Below, in pieces: positions 51,033-59,453 of a stretch of 64,000 nt of DNA (the stretch's first letter is position 1; each line of letters begins with the position of its first letter). The notes under the pieces are model-generated. The model was not told the origin of the DNA and searched no databases. It saw only the letters and a list, made by a program, of their open reading frames with translations. The DNA lies in assembly GCF_023823685.1 (NCBI RefSeq), contig NZ_JAMXBF010000015.1, positions 1-64,000 of the forward strand, written 5' to 3'. Made by a program: the position numbers and the translations under genes. Source of the stretch: Pseudomonas subflava (GTDB lineage: Bacteria; Pseudomonadota; Gammaproteobacteria; Pseudomonadales; Pseudomonadaceae).

Positions 51033-52171
51033 GCCTGCCGGGCCATCTGCCCCGCCAGTGCCTCGAGCAGCGCCTGCTGCTGGCGCAGCTCGTCGGCCAG
51101 CGGCGCGTGCAGCGGACGCTCGCCGTGCGCGTCGGCGTAACCGAACAGGCCGGCCTGGCAGTGACGATCATCGGTCCAGCCGGGGTAGTCGAGCACCGGA
51201 TACAGGCAGATGCCCTCCAGCGGCAGGCCACGCTGCAGCGCCAGGCGCACCTGCTCGCCGATGTAGCGCAGCCAGTCGGCGCGCTGCTCGCCCTCGGCGC
51301 CGGTCTCGGCCACCAGAATCGGCCGCCGATAGCGCTGGAACACTTCCGCGAGGATGCCGGCGAACGGCCGGTACAGCGGCTCGCCACGCCACAGCGTGCC
51401 GCCGCCGTGGTACCACTGGTTGTTCGAGTAGTAGTTGACGCCGAGGATGTCCAGGTATTCCGGCCTGCCGCCGAGGCCCGGCCACTGCAGGCCGGCGAGC
51501 ATGTCCCATGCCTGAAACTGGGACAGCCGATAGCGTTCGGCATCTTCCTGCTCCACCGCGCGATCGCCGCGCGGCACCACGTGGATGACAGGGTCGACCT
51601 GAACGAAGCGGGCCCGCGGGTCGACGTCGCGGATCGCCTCGATGGCGGCGATGCTGGCGCGTACCAGCTGGTGCTTGAGCTCGTCGCCGCGGCCCTGGCC
51701 CAGCGGCGCGAAGTAGGCCACCTCGCCGCCGGCCCAGGCCCAGAAGGACATCTCATTGAGCGGCGAGTAGAACGGCACCTGCCCACTCTCCTCTCGCACC
51801 AGCCGCGCCGCGGCCGCGGCGAAGCGGGCGAAGCGCTCGACGAACTGCGGGCGCCAGATATCGATATCATCCGGCCAGCCGTAGTGGCAGAGGTCCCAGA
51901 TCACCTGCATGCCCGCCTGTTCGGCCGCGCGTAGCTGGGGCAGGAAGCTCGACCAGTCGTAATGGCCGGGCGTGGTCTCGATCAGGTGCCAGCGCAGGCC
52001 GTCGCGCGCGCTGCGAATGCCTTGCCGGCGTAGCGCCGAATAGTCCTCGGCAACCCAGCGCTGGTGGCCGGTGCTCTCAATCAGGTCCAGGCGGCGGCCA
52101 TCCGGGCGACGATGGGTGGAGCACTCGAAACCGCCCATGAAGAAGCTGTCGAAGAGCGCGGGAACATGCAT
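51029..52171 (-). CDS. GH1-like glycosidase-family protein
   Basis: A 380-aa TIM-barrel protein without a signal peptide. The family 1 acid/base site is visible as PLNEMSFW (Glu near residue 149) and the nucleophile as AETGAEG (Glu near residue 292), so both catalytic glutamates seem conserved. It is shorter than typical family 1 beta-glucosidases (about 450 aa). It lies between the ABC exporter and glf, and may process or transglycosylate a cytoplasmic glycan intermediate; substrate unknown. Confidence 0.78.
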   Translation of the reverse strand: MHVPALFDSFFMGGFECSTHRRPDGRRLDLIESTGHQRWVAEDYSALRRQGIRSARDGLRWHLIETTPGHYDWSSFLPQLRAAEQAGMQVIWDLCHYGWPDDIDIWRPQFVERFARFAAAAARLVREESGQVPFYSPLNEMSFWAWAGGEVAYFAPLGQGRGDELKHQLVRASIAAIEAIRDVDPRARFVQVDPVIHVVPRGDRAVEQEDAERYRLSQFQAWDMLAGLQWPGLGGRPEYLDILGVNYYSNNQWYHGGGTLWRGEPLYRPFAGILAEVFQRYRRPILVAETGAEGEQRADWLRYIGEQVRLALQRGLPLEGICLYPVLDYPGWTDDRHCQAGLFGYADAHGERPLHAPLADELRQQQALLEALAGQMARQA

Positions 52172-52180
52172 CGTCGCCCC

Positions 52181-53341
52181 TCACCGTGCCAGGCGGGGTT
52201 GGTCCGCCGTCTGCGCCTCTTCGATGCGCTGGTACAGCGCCAGCGCCTGCCCCACCACCTGGTCCATGTTGTAGTACTTGTAGGTGCCCAACCGGCCGAG
52301 GAAGGTGACTCCCGGCGTCTGGTCAGCCAGGCGCTGATAGCGCTTGTACAGCTCGGCATTTTCCGACCGCGGGATCGGGTAATAGGGGTCGCCCTCGGCC
52401 GAGGGGTATTCGTAGGTAATGCTGGTCTTTGGATGCTGCTGGCCGGTCAGGTGCTTGTATTCGCTGATGCGAGTATAGGGCACCTCCTCGGCCGGATAGT
52501 TGACCGTACCCACCGGCTGGAAACGCTCCTGGTCCAGGCTGCGATGCTCGAACCTGAGCGAGCGATACGGCAGCCTGCCGAAGCGGTAGTCGAAGTACTC
52601 GTCGATCGGCCCGCAGTACACCAGGTGCTCATGAGCCAGCTCATCGCGGATCTCGCGATAATCGGTATTGAGCATCACCTTGATGTTGGGGTGGTCGAGC
52701 ATGCGCTCGAACATCCGCGTGTAACCGTGCAGCGGCATCTGCTGAAAGGTGTCGGCGAAGTAGCGGTCGTCGGTATTGGTACGGGTCGGCACGCGCGCGG
52801 TCACCGACTTGTCCAGCTGCGACGGGTCCAGGCCCCATTGCTTGCGGGTGTAGCCGCGGAAGAATTTCTCGTACAGTTCGCGGCCGATCTGGTTGACCAC
52901 CACATCCTCGCTGGTGCGGATGCTCTCCACCGGCTCGGCGCGGCCGGCCAGATACTCGGCGGCCTGCTCGTCGGTCTGCAGATCCAGCCCGTACAGCGCA
53001 TTGAGCGTGGTGCGGTTGATCGGGATCGGCACCTGCTGGCCGTCCACCACGCCCAGCACCCGGTGCTCGTAGGGACGCCAGGCGGTGAAGCGCGACAGGT
53101 AGTCGACGATGCGCTGGGAGTTGGTATGGAAGATGTGTGGGCCGTAGCGGTGGATCAACACACCGGCCTCGTCGTGATAGTCGTAGGCGTTGCCGCCGAT
53201 GTGCGGTCGGCGGTCCACCAGCAGTACACGCTTGCCCAGACCCGCGGCCAGGCGTTCCGCGAGCACGCTGCCGGCGAAGCCGGCGCCGACGATCAGGTAA
53301 TCGAAGCCGCGGGGGCATTGTTCTTGGCTCAACGCAGACAT
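52181..53341 (-). CDS. glf: UDP-galactopyranose mutase
   Basis: A 386-aa flavoprotein that interconverts UDP-galactopyranose and UDP-galactofuranose. The FAD motif VGAGFAGSVLAERLA (about residues 18-32), HIGGNAYDY and GPHIFHTN (about residues 80-87) are diagnostic of Glf, as is the NYPAEEVPYTRISEYKHL stretch. The product is the donor for galactofuranose in surface glycans. It overlaps the glycosyltransferase gene by 13 bp. GalE, encoded divergently, would supply UDP-Gal. Confidence 0.94.
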   Translation of the reverse strand: MSALSQEQCPRGFDYLIVGAGFAGSVLAERLAAGLGKRVLLVDRRPHIGGNAYDYHDEAGVLIHRYGPHIFHTNSQRIVDYLSRFTAWRPYEHRVLGVVDGQQVPIPINRTTLNALYGLDLQTDEQAAEYLAGRAEPVESIRTSEDVVVNQIGRELYEKFFRGYTRKQWGLDPSQLDKSVTARVPTRTNTDDRYFADTFQQMPLHGYTRMFERMLDHPNIKVMLNTDYREIRDELAHEHLVYCGPIDEYFDYRFGRLPYRSLRFEHRSLDQERFQPVGTVNYPAEEVPYTRISEYKHLTGQQHPKTSITYEYPSAEGDPYYPIPRSENAELYKRYQRLADQTPGVTFLGRLGTYKYYNMDQVVGQALALYQRIEEAQTADQPRLAR

Positions 53342-54516
53342 TCGATCATCTCCTTCATGCGGGCCTGGGTAAGGTCCCAGGACATATCGCCGAGCACCCG
53401 GTCGGCCTCGGCGAGAAAGGTTTCGCGCTCGGCGCCGAGGGCGAGCGCCCGCTCGCAGGCGGCGACGAACTCCTCGGCCGTGGCGGCGATGAGCACCAGG
53501 CCACTGTCGCCGTAGCTGCGCACCACGTCGGCGATGGGCGTGGACACCACCGGACAGCCGCCGGCCAGGTATTCCGGCGTCTTGGTCGGGCTGATGAAGC
53601 GCGTCGATTCGTTCAGCGCGAAGGGCATCAGCGCCACGTCCCAGCCGCCCAGGTAGCGCGGCAGCTCGTCGTAGGTGCGGCCGCCCAGATAGTGGATGTT
53701 GGACGGGCGCGGCAGCGTGGCCGGGTCGATCTTCACCACCGGGCCGATCATCACCAGCTGCCAGTCCGGGCGCAGCGCGGCAACCTGCTCGAGCAGCGCC
53801 ACGTCGAAGCGCTCGTCAATCACGCCGTAGAAGCCCAGGCGCGGCCGGCCGATGGCCGCCTGATCCGCCGGGTCGTCCTGCTCCTCGCGGGCGCTGGCGA
53901 AGTGGCCGATGTCGACGCTGCTGGGAAAGGCATGGGCGTTGTCGTGCAGGCGGCGCTTGGCCTCCCAGATGCTGTAGCCGCCGGTGAACACCAGGTCGGC
54001 ACGCGCCAGCAGTTCGCGCTCGCGCTCCACCAGCTCGGGAGGGGCGCCACGGAAGGCCGAGAGCTCGTCCATGCAGTCGTAAATCACCAGGCTCGGCTGC
54101 AGGTGATCGGTGAAGGCCAGGCTCATCGGCGTGTAGTACCAGAGCAGCAGGTCTTCCACGCCGAGCCGCGCCAGGTAGTCGTCGAGCAACCCGCGCAGCG
54201 TTTCGCGCCTGGCGCTCGCGCCCAAGCCCTCCGGCAGGCGCGGCACCAGCACTTGCACCCCCTCCTCGTCCGGCCGCACCTCCAGCCAGGGCGTGGTCTC
54301 GTCGGTGGGCACCGGCTCCTCGAAGAACAGCAGGTTGTACTCGCGGGCGAAGCGCGACATCAGATGCTGCGGGCGCTGGTAGACGAAGCTCCAGCGCAGA
54401 TGCGAGAGGCACAGCAGCGTTGGAATGAGCGGGTCAAACACCACGGCGGCTTCGCCATCGACCTGCGGGTGGGGGGATTTGCCGATGTCCTGCTGGAAGG
54501 GACCTGCCCAGCTCAT
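53329..54516 (-). CDS. Glycosyltransferase (GT-B, TuaH-like)
   Basis: A 395-aa cytosolic or membrane-associated enzyme. It begins with the acceptor-side Rossmann fold (LLCLSHLRWSFVYQRPQHLMSRFA, typical of TuaH-like transferases), and the donor-side domain contains GFYGVIDERFDVALL and the ERF...EYLAGGCPVVSTPIADV loop where nucleotide sugar binds. The start at 54516 has GGAGA upstream. Its pairing with glf suggests galactofuranosyl transfer, which is inference. It is the first gene of the leftward cluster. Confidence 0.85.
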   Translation of the reverse strand: MSWAGPFQQDIGKSPHPQVDGEAAVVFDPLIPTLLCLSHLRWSFVYQRPQHLMSRFAREYNLLFFEEPVPTDETTPWLEVRPDEEGVQVLVPRLPEGLGASARRETLRGLLDDYLARLGVEDLLLWYYTPMSLAFTDHLQPSLVIYDCMDELSAFRGAPPELVERERELLARADLVFTGGYSIWEAKRRLHDNAHAFPSSVDIGHFASAREEQDDPADQAAIGRPRLGFYGVIDERFDVALLEQVAALRPDWQLVMIGPVVKIDPATLPRPSNIHYLGGRTYDELPRYLGGWDVALMPFALNESTRFISPTKTPEYLAGGCPVVSTPIADVVRSYGDSGLVLIAATAEEFVAACERALALGAERETFLAEADRVLGDMSWDLTQARMKEMIECLR

Positions 54517-54770
54517 GTTGCCGTCTCCGTGGGTCTGCGAAGCGGCGTACCAGAGGCTCTGGCACCGCGTTTCGCTGAGAAAGAGGTGATACGGGGAGTG
54601 GACGGCATTCCCCTCTCGGCAGTTCAACAGATCGTCGCGCCGGCCAGCCGAACGCGTTCATCGAAAGGTCTGAACTCTGCCGAGCGCAGCTCCGTCGGTA
54701 TCTCAGCGACCGCGCTCATCCTCGACGCGCGGCGACCTGGCCGGACGATCCGCGCTCACTGGAGGTAGGC
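54517..54770. promoter_or_regulatory. Divergent promoter region of the glycan cluster
   Basis: 254 bp between the leftward glycosyltransferase gene and rightward galE. I see no gene. GAACTC at 54672-54677 with TCGGTA 17 bp later loosely resembles an AlgU/RpoE promoter for galE, but the -10 match is poor. Confidence 0.35.
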
Positions 54771-55817
54771 ATGATTTTGGTTACAGGAGGTGCCGGTTAC
54801 ATCGGCTCCCACGCGGTGGTCGCGCTGCTGCAGGCCGGCCAGGAGGTTGTGGTGCTGGACAACCTGTGCAACAGCTCGCGGGAGTCGTTGACACGGGTGG
54901 CACAGATCGCAGGCCGCGCGCCGCGCTTCGTCCACGGCGACATCCGCGACCGGGTGCTGCTCGACGAACTCTTCCAGCAGTGGCCGATCACTGCGGTGAT
55001 GCATTTCGCCGGGCTCAAGGCGGTAGGCGAAAGCGTGCGAGACCCGCTGCGCTATTACCAGACCAACGTGGCCGGCAGCATCACCCTGTGCCAGGCGATG
55101 GCCGATGCCGGCATCTTCCAGCTGGTGTTCAGCTCCTCCGCCACCGTGTACGGCGAGTCGGTCAGCATGCCGATCTGCGAGCGCTGCCCCACGGGCATTC
55201 CGACCAACCCCTACGGCCAGTCCAAGCTGATGGCGGAGAACGTGCTCAAGACCCTGGCCGACTCCGATCACCGCTGGTCCATCGCCCTGCTGCGCTACTT
55301 CAACCCGGTCGGCGCCCACGAGTCTGGGTTGATCGGCGAAGACCCAAACGGCATCCCCAACAACCTGCTGCCCTACATGCTGCAGGTGGCAGTGGGCCGC
55401 CGGCCGTATCTGAACGTCTACGGCGACGACTACCCCACCCCCGACGGAACCGGGGTGCGCGACTACATCCACGTGCTCGACCTGGTCGATGGGCACCTGC
55501 GGGCGCTGGAGCGACTGGCGCTCGGCGGCGGCGTTGCGGTGTGGAACCTCGGAACCGGCCGCGGCTGTTCGGTGCTGGAGATGGTCCGCGCGCTGGAAGG
55601 CGTGACCGGCCGCGCGCTGCCGTTCCGCGTGGTGGCACGCCGCTCCGGCGACATCGCCCAGTGCTGGGCCGACCCGACCAAGGCCGAGCGCGAACTGCGA
55701 TGGCGCGCCACCCGCGACCTGCGCGCCATGCTGGAGGACGCCTGGCGCTGGCAGCGACTGAACCCCCATGGCTACCAAGGCGACGTCGAAAAGGCCGCCG
55801 CCGCGCTGGCCAGCTGA
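54771..55817 (+). CDS. galE: UDP-glucose 4-epimerase
   Basis: A 348-aa extended SDR. The NAD motif TGGAGYIGSH lies at residues 5-14, the serine/threonine of the active site in SSSATVYGES (about residue 122) and the catalytic YxxxK as YGQSK (about residue 148). It interconverts UDP-glucose and UDP-galactose, feeding Glf. It is divergent from the glycosyltransferase gene. GGAGG lies 5-6 bp before the ATG. Confidence 0.95.
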   Translation: MILVTGGAGYIGSHAVVALLQAGQEVVVLDNLCNSSRESLTRVAQIAGRAPRFVHGDIRDRVLLDELFQQWPITAVMHFAGLKAVGESVRDPLRYYQTNVAGSITLCQAMADAGIFQLVFSSSATVYGESVSMPICERCPTGIPTNPYGQSKLMAENVLKTLADSDHRWSIALLRYFNPVGAHESGLIGEDPNGIPNNLLPYMLQVAVGRRPYLNVYGDDYPTPDGTGVRDYIHVLDLVDGHLRALERLALGGGVAVWNLGTGRGCSVLEMVRALEGVTGRALPFRVVARRSGDIAQCWADPTKAERELRWRATRDLRAMLEDAWRWQRLNPHGYQGDVEKAAAALAS

Positions 55818-55886
55818 GTTCGCCGAGGTAAAAGACAGCCGGCGCAATGACCCGGCGCGTGACCCTTGAACGGCGTGGAGGCATGC

Positions 55887-56117
55887 ATGTTGCGCTATCA
55901 CGTCGAATCCCATCCCGAGCGAGGCTGGGTACTGCGGGAGGATGGCAAGACCGAGATCCTCAGGTTCGCGGCCAGCCTGGAAACCCTGTACCGGCTGGTG
56001 CCGAAGTATTTCGGCCAGCAGCCGGCCTTGGTGCTGTACCACAGCGTCGACGGCTCGGTGGTCGAACGCAGGATTTACCCGCGGACGTGCGATCCAGCCG
56101 CGTCCGAGGGCTATTAG
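55887..56117 (+). CDS. Small protein with DUF2188-like sequence
   Basis: A 76-aa protein: MLRYHVESHPERGWVLREDGKTE resembles DUF2188 proteins, followed by ASLETLYRLVPKYFG. The ATG at 55887 is chosen because TGGAGG lies 5 bp upstream. It has no membrane segment. It is the second gene of the rightward galE unit; function unknown. Confidence 0.6.
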   Translation: MLRYHVESHPERGWVLREDGKTEILRFAASLETLYRLVPKYFGQQPALVLYHSVDGSVVERRIYPRTCDPAASEGY

Positions 56118-56159
56118 GCAGGGTCGAGTCCGTCTCGGTCCGGCGCCCGGAGGAGCCCC

Positions 56160-57236
56160 ATGGAAAAGCCCGCAAACGGAATCGGCAATCGCCTGCTCGA
56201 GGACCTCTTGATGGCCCGTGGCCCCGGCGGCCAGGAGAACGAGGTCCGCGCCGTCTGTCATGCCGAGCTGGTCAAGCACTGCGACGGCGTCTGGACGGAT
56301 GCCGCCGGCAACCTGATCGGGCTCATCCGCAGCCCCTTGCGGGACAGCGGCATCTCGTCCCTCGAGAGCATGCGGATCATGGCGCACCTCGACGAGATCG
56401 CCATGATCGTGAAGCGCGTCGAACCCAACGGCACGCTTCGCGTGGTGGCCCTCGGCGGGGCGAACCCGGCGAATTTCGGTATGTGCCCGGTCGACATCAT
56501 GGCCGAGGGCGCGTCGCTGCCAGGTGTGCTGTCGTTCGGCTCGATGCATGCGACGGGCGAGTCGCCCCAGGGCAACGACGTGCAGACGGGGGCGGTGAAA
56601 TGGCAGGACGTGCATGTCATCACCCGGCTGAGCGCGGAGGCGCTGATCCGCGCCGGCGTGCGGCCCGGCACCCGAGTGGTGCTGTCGCGCCACTGGCGAG
56701 CCCCCTGGCGGGTGAACGACGCCATCGCCGCGCATTTCCTCGACGACCGCGCACCGGTGGCGGCCACCCTCGAGGCCGCTGCGCTGGTGGCCAGCCGCAA
56801 GCAGGAGCTGCGCTGCGATGCCTACTTCGTGTTCACCACCATGGAAGAGGAGTCCAACGCCGGCGCCATGTACGCGGCGCGTACCCTGCCGGGCAATGTC
56901 ACGGTCGCGGTGGAAGTAGGGCCGGTGCTGGATGAGTACGGCACCGAGCTGCGGGTCGACCCCATCGTCAGCACCGGCGATCTGAAGGCCTACTACACCC
57001 GTGGCGTCGCCGAGCAGCTGCAGCGTGCGGCCGAGCGCTGCGGCTACGCCCCTCAGGTCGCCCTGCTGCTGGACTTTGCCTCGGACGCCAGCGCCGTGCT
57101 GGCCAGCGGCGCCTCCGCCCAGGCCGGCTGCCTGGCCATTCCGACCGAGAACACCCACGGCTACGAAGTGGTGCTGGTCGATGGCATCACCGCCTGCGCG
57201 CGCACGTTGGCGCAGTATCTGGTCGACGCCGAGTAG
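56160..57236 (+). CDS. M42-family-like metallopeptidase
   Basis: A 358-aa protein. Metal ligands of the M42 family (glutamyl aminopeptidase/endoglucanase-like) are visible: His76-x-Asp78 in AHLDEI, the LDDRAP aspartate, the Glu-Glu pair in TTMEEES and a histidine in NTHGYE. The family forms tetrahedral cytosolic dodecamers that degrade peptides. The usual M42 aspartate after the Glu pair appears as glutamate in AVEVGP, so confirm metal binding. It follows the DUF2188-like gene by 42 bp. Its link to the glycan cluster is unclear. Confidence 0.8.
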   Translation: MEKPANGIGNRLLEDLLMARGPGGQENEVRAVCHAELVKHCDGVWTDAAGNLIGLIRSPLRDSGISSLESMRIMAHLDEIAMIVKRVEPNGTLRVVALGGANPANFGMCPVDIMAEGASLPGVLSFGSMHATGESPQGNDVQTGAVKWQDVHVITRLSAEALIRAGVRPGTRVVLSRHWRAPWRVNDAIAAHFLDDRAPVAATLEAAALVASRKQELRCDAYFVFTTMEEESNAGAMYAARTLPGNVTVAVEVGPVLDEYGTELRVDPIVSTGDLKAYYTRGVAEQLQRAAERCGYAPQVALLLDFASDASAVLASGASAQAGCLAIPTENTHGYEVVLVDGITACARTLAQYLVDAE

Positions 57237-57399
57237 TTCGCGACGCGCCGCACGTCGAGCGGGAACAGCTCCGCAGCCACTCCTGCGGCGACGCCGAAGG
57301 AGCCCTATCGGGCAGTGCGAATCCAGGCCTCGGATTTTTCTGCGGTTTTTGCCGAGCGACTGTGTAGAATCCCGCGCCCGAAAATCAGGAGACAACACG

Positions 57400-57720
57400 T
57401 TGGTCATTCATTACTTCGCGTCCCCCGAGAACGTGGCATGCGGGCGCAGCGGCTCCAGCCTGAACGGTACCCAGGATCTGGCCGAGGTTTCGTGCAAGCT
57501 CTGCCTTCGCTCGGTGGAGAAGAACGCTACCGCGCCGGTACGCAAGACGCCCAGCCTGGCCGAGCTGAGGGCCGCTGCCAAGGCGGAGAAAGCTGCTGCG
57601 GCCCTTGAGCAGGCCAAGCCCTCCTCGGTCGATCCCCGACTCGAATGGCAGCGCCGCCTCGAGCAGCTGCCCGGTCGCAATCGCCTGCCGCGCGGCAAAT
57701 CCCGGCAGTTGTTCATCTAA
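57400..57720 (+). CDS. Hypothetical protein with CxxC-type cysteines (TTG start)
   Basis: A 106-aa protein predicted to start at TTG 57400, since AGGAG lies 8 bp upstream and no ATG is near. MVIHYFASPENVACGRSG contains Cys14, and SCKLCLRS contributes two further cysteines in CxxC, which may bind zinc. The C-terminal half is alanine- and arginine-rich and ends in RLPRGKSRQLFI. A TAGAAT -10-like element lies at 57365-57370. I do not recognise a family. Confidence 0.55.
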   Translation: MVIHYFASPENVACGRSGSSLNGTQDLAEVSCKLCLRSVEKNATAPVRKTPSLAELRAAAKAEKAAAALEQAKPSSVDPRLEWQRRLEQLPGRNRLPRGKSRQLFI

Positions 57721-57786
57721 TAAGCCTCGCGACAGGGCGTTCGGGCGTACGCCTCGAACGCTCGCCGCACGCAGCGACGCGGGCGT

Positions 57787-58143
57787 TCACACCTGCCGGG
57801 GACGGGCATGGGTCTCATGCCCCATCGGCGTGGTGTCGGGCAGTTCGCGCTGCATCTCGAAGTCGGCGCTGTGCACCTCCGAGTCCAGCGGCATGTGGGC
57901 ATAACGTGCCTTGTCCGCCGGCTCGGGCAGCGGATGCTCGTGCAGCGCCTCCTTCAGCGCGCAATGGCCGGCGACGCCGCGTGCGAGCAGCAGGCCGCCG
58001 GCGGCCGCGCCCAGCAGCCCCAGCAGGCCGCCGCGGCGCAGCCCGAAGCCGATCAGCGCCAGTCCGCCGCCCACCGAAGCGCCGCGCTCCCAACCCTGCA
58101 CATTCATCGAAGGGCCTTTCGGCCAGGAACCGATACCTTTCAT
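57787..58143 (-). CDS. Small membrane protein (DUF2892-like), copy 2
   Basis: A 118-aa protein. NVQGWERGASVGGGLALIGFGLRRGGLLGLLGAAAGGLLLARGVAGHCALKEAL carries two hydrophobic segments and aligns well with the copy at 48818-49132 (shared WERA/G, GxxRRGG, C-AL/MK-AL). A short soluble tail follows (HMPLDSEVHSADFEMQREL). GAGAGG lies 5 bp before the ATG at 58143. The pair borders the glycan cluster on its two sides. Confidence 0.7.
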   Translation of the reverse strand: MKGIGSWPKGPSMNVQGWERGASVGGGLALIGFGLRRGGLLGLLGAAAGGLLLARGVAGHCALKEALHEHPLPEPADKARYAHMPLDSEVHSADFEMQRELPDTTPMGHETHARPRQV

Positions 58144-58376
58144 GCTCACCTCTCATCCGGGATTCGAGATAGGTGACCGACACGGCGCCGGGACGTTCGC
58201 CCTATCTCGCACGGCGCCGTCCATTCCGCCCTGTCTCGACAACGAGATATCGCTCATGGCGGACGAGCGATAAAATCGCCCCATTGCATCGAAGGGAGCG
58301 GCTCGCGGCGCATCGGCTATCGCGCCGGCATCGCGTCTCGACTCCCGACTCACTTTTCGGATCGCTCAGATTTCTC

Positions 58377-59378
58377 ATGAAGCACGAACATAACGACTCA
58401 ACCACACGCCCGCTTTCGCGCAGATTCAGCGTGGCCCCGATGATGGACTGGACCGACCGTCATTGCCGGTACTTTCTGCGTCAGCTGTCCAGCCAGGCGC
58501 TGCTCTACACCGAGATGGTCACCACCGGTGCGCTGCTGCATGGCGACGCCGGTCGCTTCCTGCGCTACCACGACTGCGAGCACCCGCTGGCCCTGCAATT
58601 AGGCGGCAGCACCCCGGCCGACCTCGCAGCCTGCGCGCGCATGGCCCAGGAGCACGGCTACGACGAGGTCAACCTGAACGTCGGCTGCCCCAGCGACCGG
58701 GTGCAGAACAACATGATCGGCGCCTGCCTGATGGCCCACCCCCGACTGGTCGCCGACTGCGTGAAGGCCATGCAGGACGCGGTGAGCATTCCGGTGACGG
58801 TGAAGCACCGCATCGGCATCAACGGCCGCGACAGCTACGCCGAGCTGTGCGAATTCGTCGGCACGGTGCGCGAGGCCGGTTGCACCAGCTTCACCGTGCA
58901 CGCGCGCATCGCCATTCTCGAAGGCCTTTCGCCCAAGGAGAACCGCGAGATCCCGCCGCTGCGCTATGACGTGGCCGCGCAGCTCAAGCGTGATTTCCCC
59001 GAGCTGGAGATCATCCTCAACGGCGGCATCAAGACTCTGGCGGAGTGCCAGGCGCATCTGACGACCTTCGACGGCGTGATGCTCGGCCGCGAGGCGTACC
59101 ACAATCCCTACTTGCTGGCGCAGGTCGACCAGCAGCTGTTCGGCCTGGATACGCCGGTGATCAGCCGCGCCGAGGCACTGACCCGCATGCGCCCCTACAT
59201 CGAGCGCCACCTGGCCGAGGGCGGCGCCATGCACCACATCACCCGCCATGTGCTGGGGCTGGCCCAGGGCTTCCCGGGTGCCCGCCGCTTCCGCCAGCTG
59301 CTGTCGGTGGACGTGCACAAGACTCAGGTGCCGCTGGCACTGCTCGACCAGGCCATCGAACTGCTCGCCGGCCACTGA
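58377..59378 (+). CDS. dusA: tRNA-dihydrouridine(20/20a) synthase
   Basis: A 333-aa flavin (FMN) enzyme that reduces uridine in tRNA. The N-terminal barrel starts with SVAPMMDWTDRHCRYF, and the catalytic cysteine is Cys104 in NVGCPS. The FMN site includes KHRIG and the later NGGIKT. The C-terminal helical domain ends in LLSVDVHKTQVPLALLDQA, typical of DusA. The start at 58377 is chosen as the first ATG before the family core. It precedes tal by 75 bp, as in P. aeruginosa. Confidence 0.93.
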   Translation: MKHEHNDSTTRPLSRRFSVAPMMDWTDRHCRYFLRQLSSQALLYTEMVTTGALLHGDAGRFLRYHDCEHPLALQLGGSTPADLAACARMAQEHGYDEVNLNVGCPSDRVQNNMIGACLMAHPRLVADCVKAMQDAVSIPVTVKHRIGINGRDSYAELCEFVGTVREAGCTSFTVHARIAILEGLSPKENREIPPLRYDVAAQLKRDFPELEIILNGGIKTLAECQAHLTTFDGVMLGREAYHNPYLLAQVDQQLFGLDTPVISRAEALTRMRPYIERHLAEGGAMHHITRHVLGLAQGFPGARRFRQLLSVDVHKTQVPLALLDQAIELLAGH

Positions 59379-59453
59379 AAAGCCCGCGCCAGACGTTGAA
59401 GCGGCCCGCGCGGCTCGGGTAAGGTCGAGGCAGGTAAAAGACAGGGCCTCGTC

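Noticed and set aside
54672..54700. AlgU/RpoE-like promoter before galE (GAACTC, 17 bp, TCGGTA)
   Set aside because: The -35 fits loosely, but the -10 departs from TCTGA/TCAAA; one such match is expected by chance in GC-rich DNA.
54756..57407. An 883-codon open frame on the minus strand opposite galE and the M42-like gene
   Set aside because: It is low in recognisable motifs, rich in His/Gly/Arg repeats typical of antisense frames, and conflicts with galE and the peptidase, both of which have catalytic motifs.
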